Of a DNA stretch of 13,107 nucleotides, positions 13,061 through 13,107 are shown piece by piece. The stretch is from RGIG5952 sp045603485 (GTDB lineage Bacteria; Verrucomicrobiota; Kiritimatiellia; RFP12; JAAYLN01). The stretch is taken from the NCBI GenBank assembly GCA_045603485.1, contig JAZUMF010000084.1, positions 1 through 13,107 on the forward strand, written 5' to 3'. How positions within the stretch are numbered: the stretch's first letter is position 1; every line of letters starts with the position of its first letter. Below the pieces are notes generated by a model. It ran no database searches, was not told where the DNA came from, and was given only the letters and a program-made list of their open reading frames with translations. The translations under genes were made by a program, and so were the position numbers.

Positions 13061-13107
13061 ATTAGCATTAGGTTAAATAAAAGACTTTCTCGGAATGCGT
13101 GTTCCAG

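Larger units (their letters stand above)
12228..13107. other. Gene-free, repeat-rich intergenic region
   Basis: I see no credible gene in these 880 bases. Apparent frames run through repeats and a homopolymer. The first 130 bases hold the promoter region of the minus-strand operon. From about 12366 to 12811 there are several families of short repeats. From 12854 on there are nested palindromes, an A/T-rich stretch, a G10 tract and a rightward promoter. Confidence 0.75.

Overview
The window looks like a chromosomal segment of a Gram-negative, plant-polysaccharide-degrading bacterium. Support comes from a lipobox lipoprotein, an exosortase-type CAAX-protease homologue, a YaeI/LpxG-like metallophosphoesterase, and four enzymes of pectin or arabinan breakdown. 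Together with the dispersed intergenic repeats (CGCAGAG-type, GGAC(T/A)GTCC palindromes, TAATCCTGT-type), this suggests the PVC group (Lentisphaerota/Verrucomicrobiota-like), probably a gut or sediment anaerobe. That assignment is tentative because no marker gene is present. The genetic code is standard and Shine-Dalgarno sites are clear.

Layout. 1-250: the 3' end of an unrecognised reading frame that runs in from the left edge. 251-419: non-coding, with about seven degenerate 16-18 bp tandem units ending in a hairpin. 420-2294 (-): GH127 beta-L-arabinofuranosidase. A 147 bp divergent promoter region with a 20 bp palindrome follows. 2442-4078 (+): a tight three-gene run of PEGA-like lipoprotein, short CPBP membrane protease and PHP-family histidinol-phosphatase. 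4152-9057 (+): a likely operon of homoserine dehydrogenase, a membrane-anchored SH3-like/coiled-coil protein, an exosortase-type CPBP protease, a two-TM protein with a PH-like tail, and a metallophosphoesterase. 9149-12227 (-): a convergent three-gene carbohydrate operon transcribed as SGNH hydrolase, GH28-like beta-helix enzyme, then a CE15-type esterase that stops short. 12228-13107: about 880 bp without a gene, rich in short repeats and palindromes. It ends with a G10 tract and a good promoter reading out of the window to the right.

The genes fall into two themes. The two minus-strand loci attack pectin or arabinan-type oligosaccharides. None of the four enzymes has a visible signal peptide, so they probably act in the cytoplasm on imported oligomers. 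The plus-strand genes mix amino-acid biosynthesis (Thr/Met branch, His) with envelope proteins. The most unusual points are a perfect 27 bp inverted repeat pair at 12498-12646 with a third copy inside the left-edge reading frame, the truncated CE15 gene, the exosortase-type protease far from any visible exosortase, and the G10 tract just upstream of a promoter. No defence system, CRISPR array, tRNA, rRNA or complete insertion sequence is visible.
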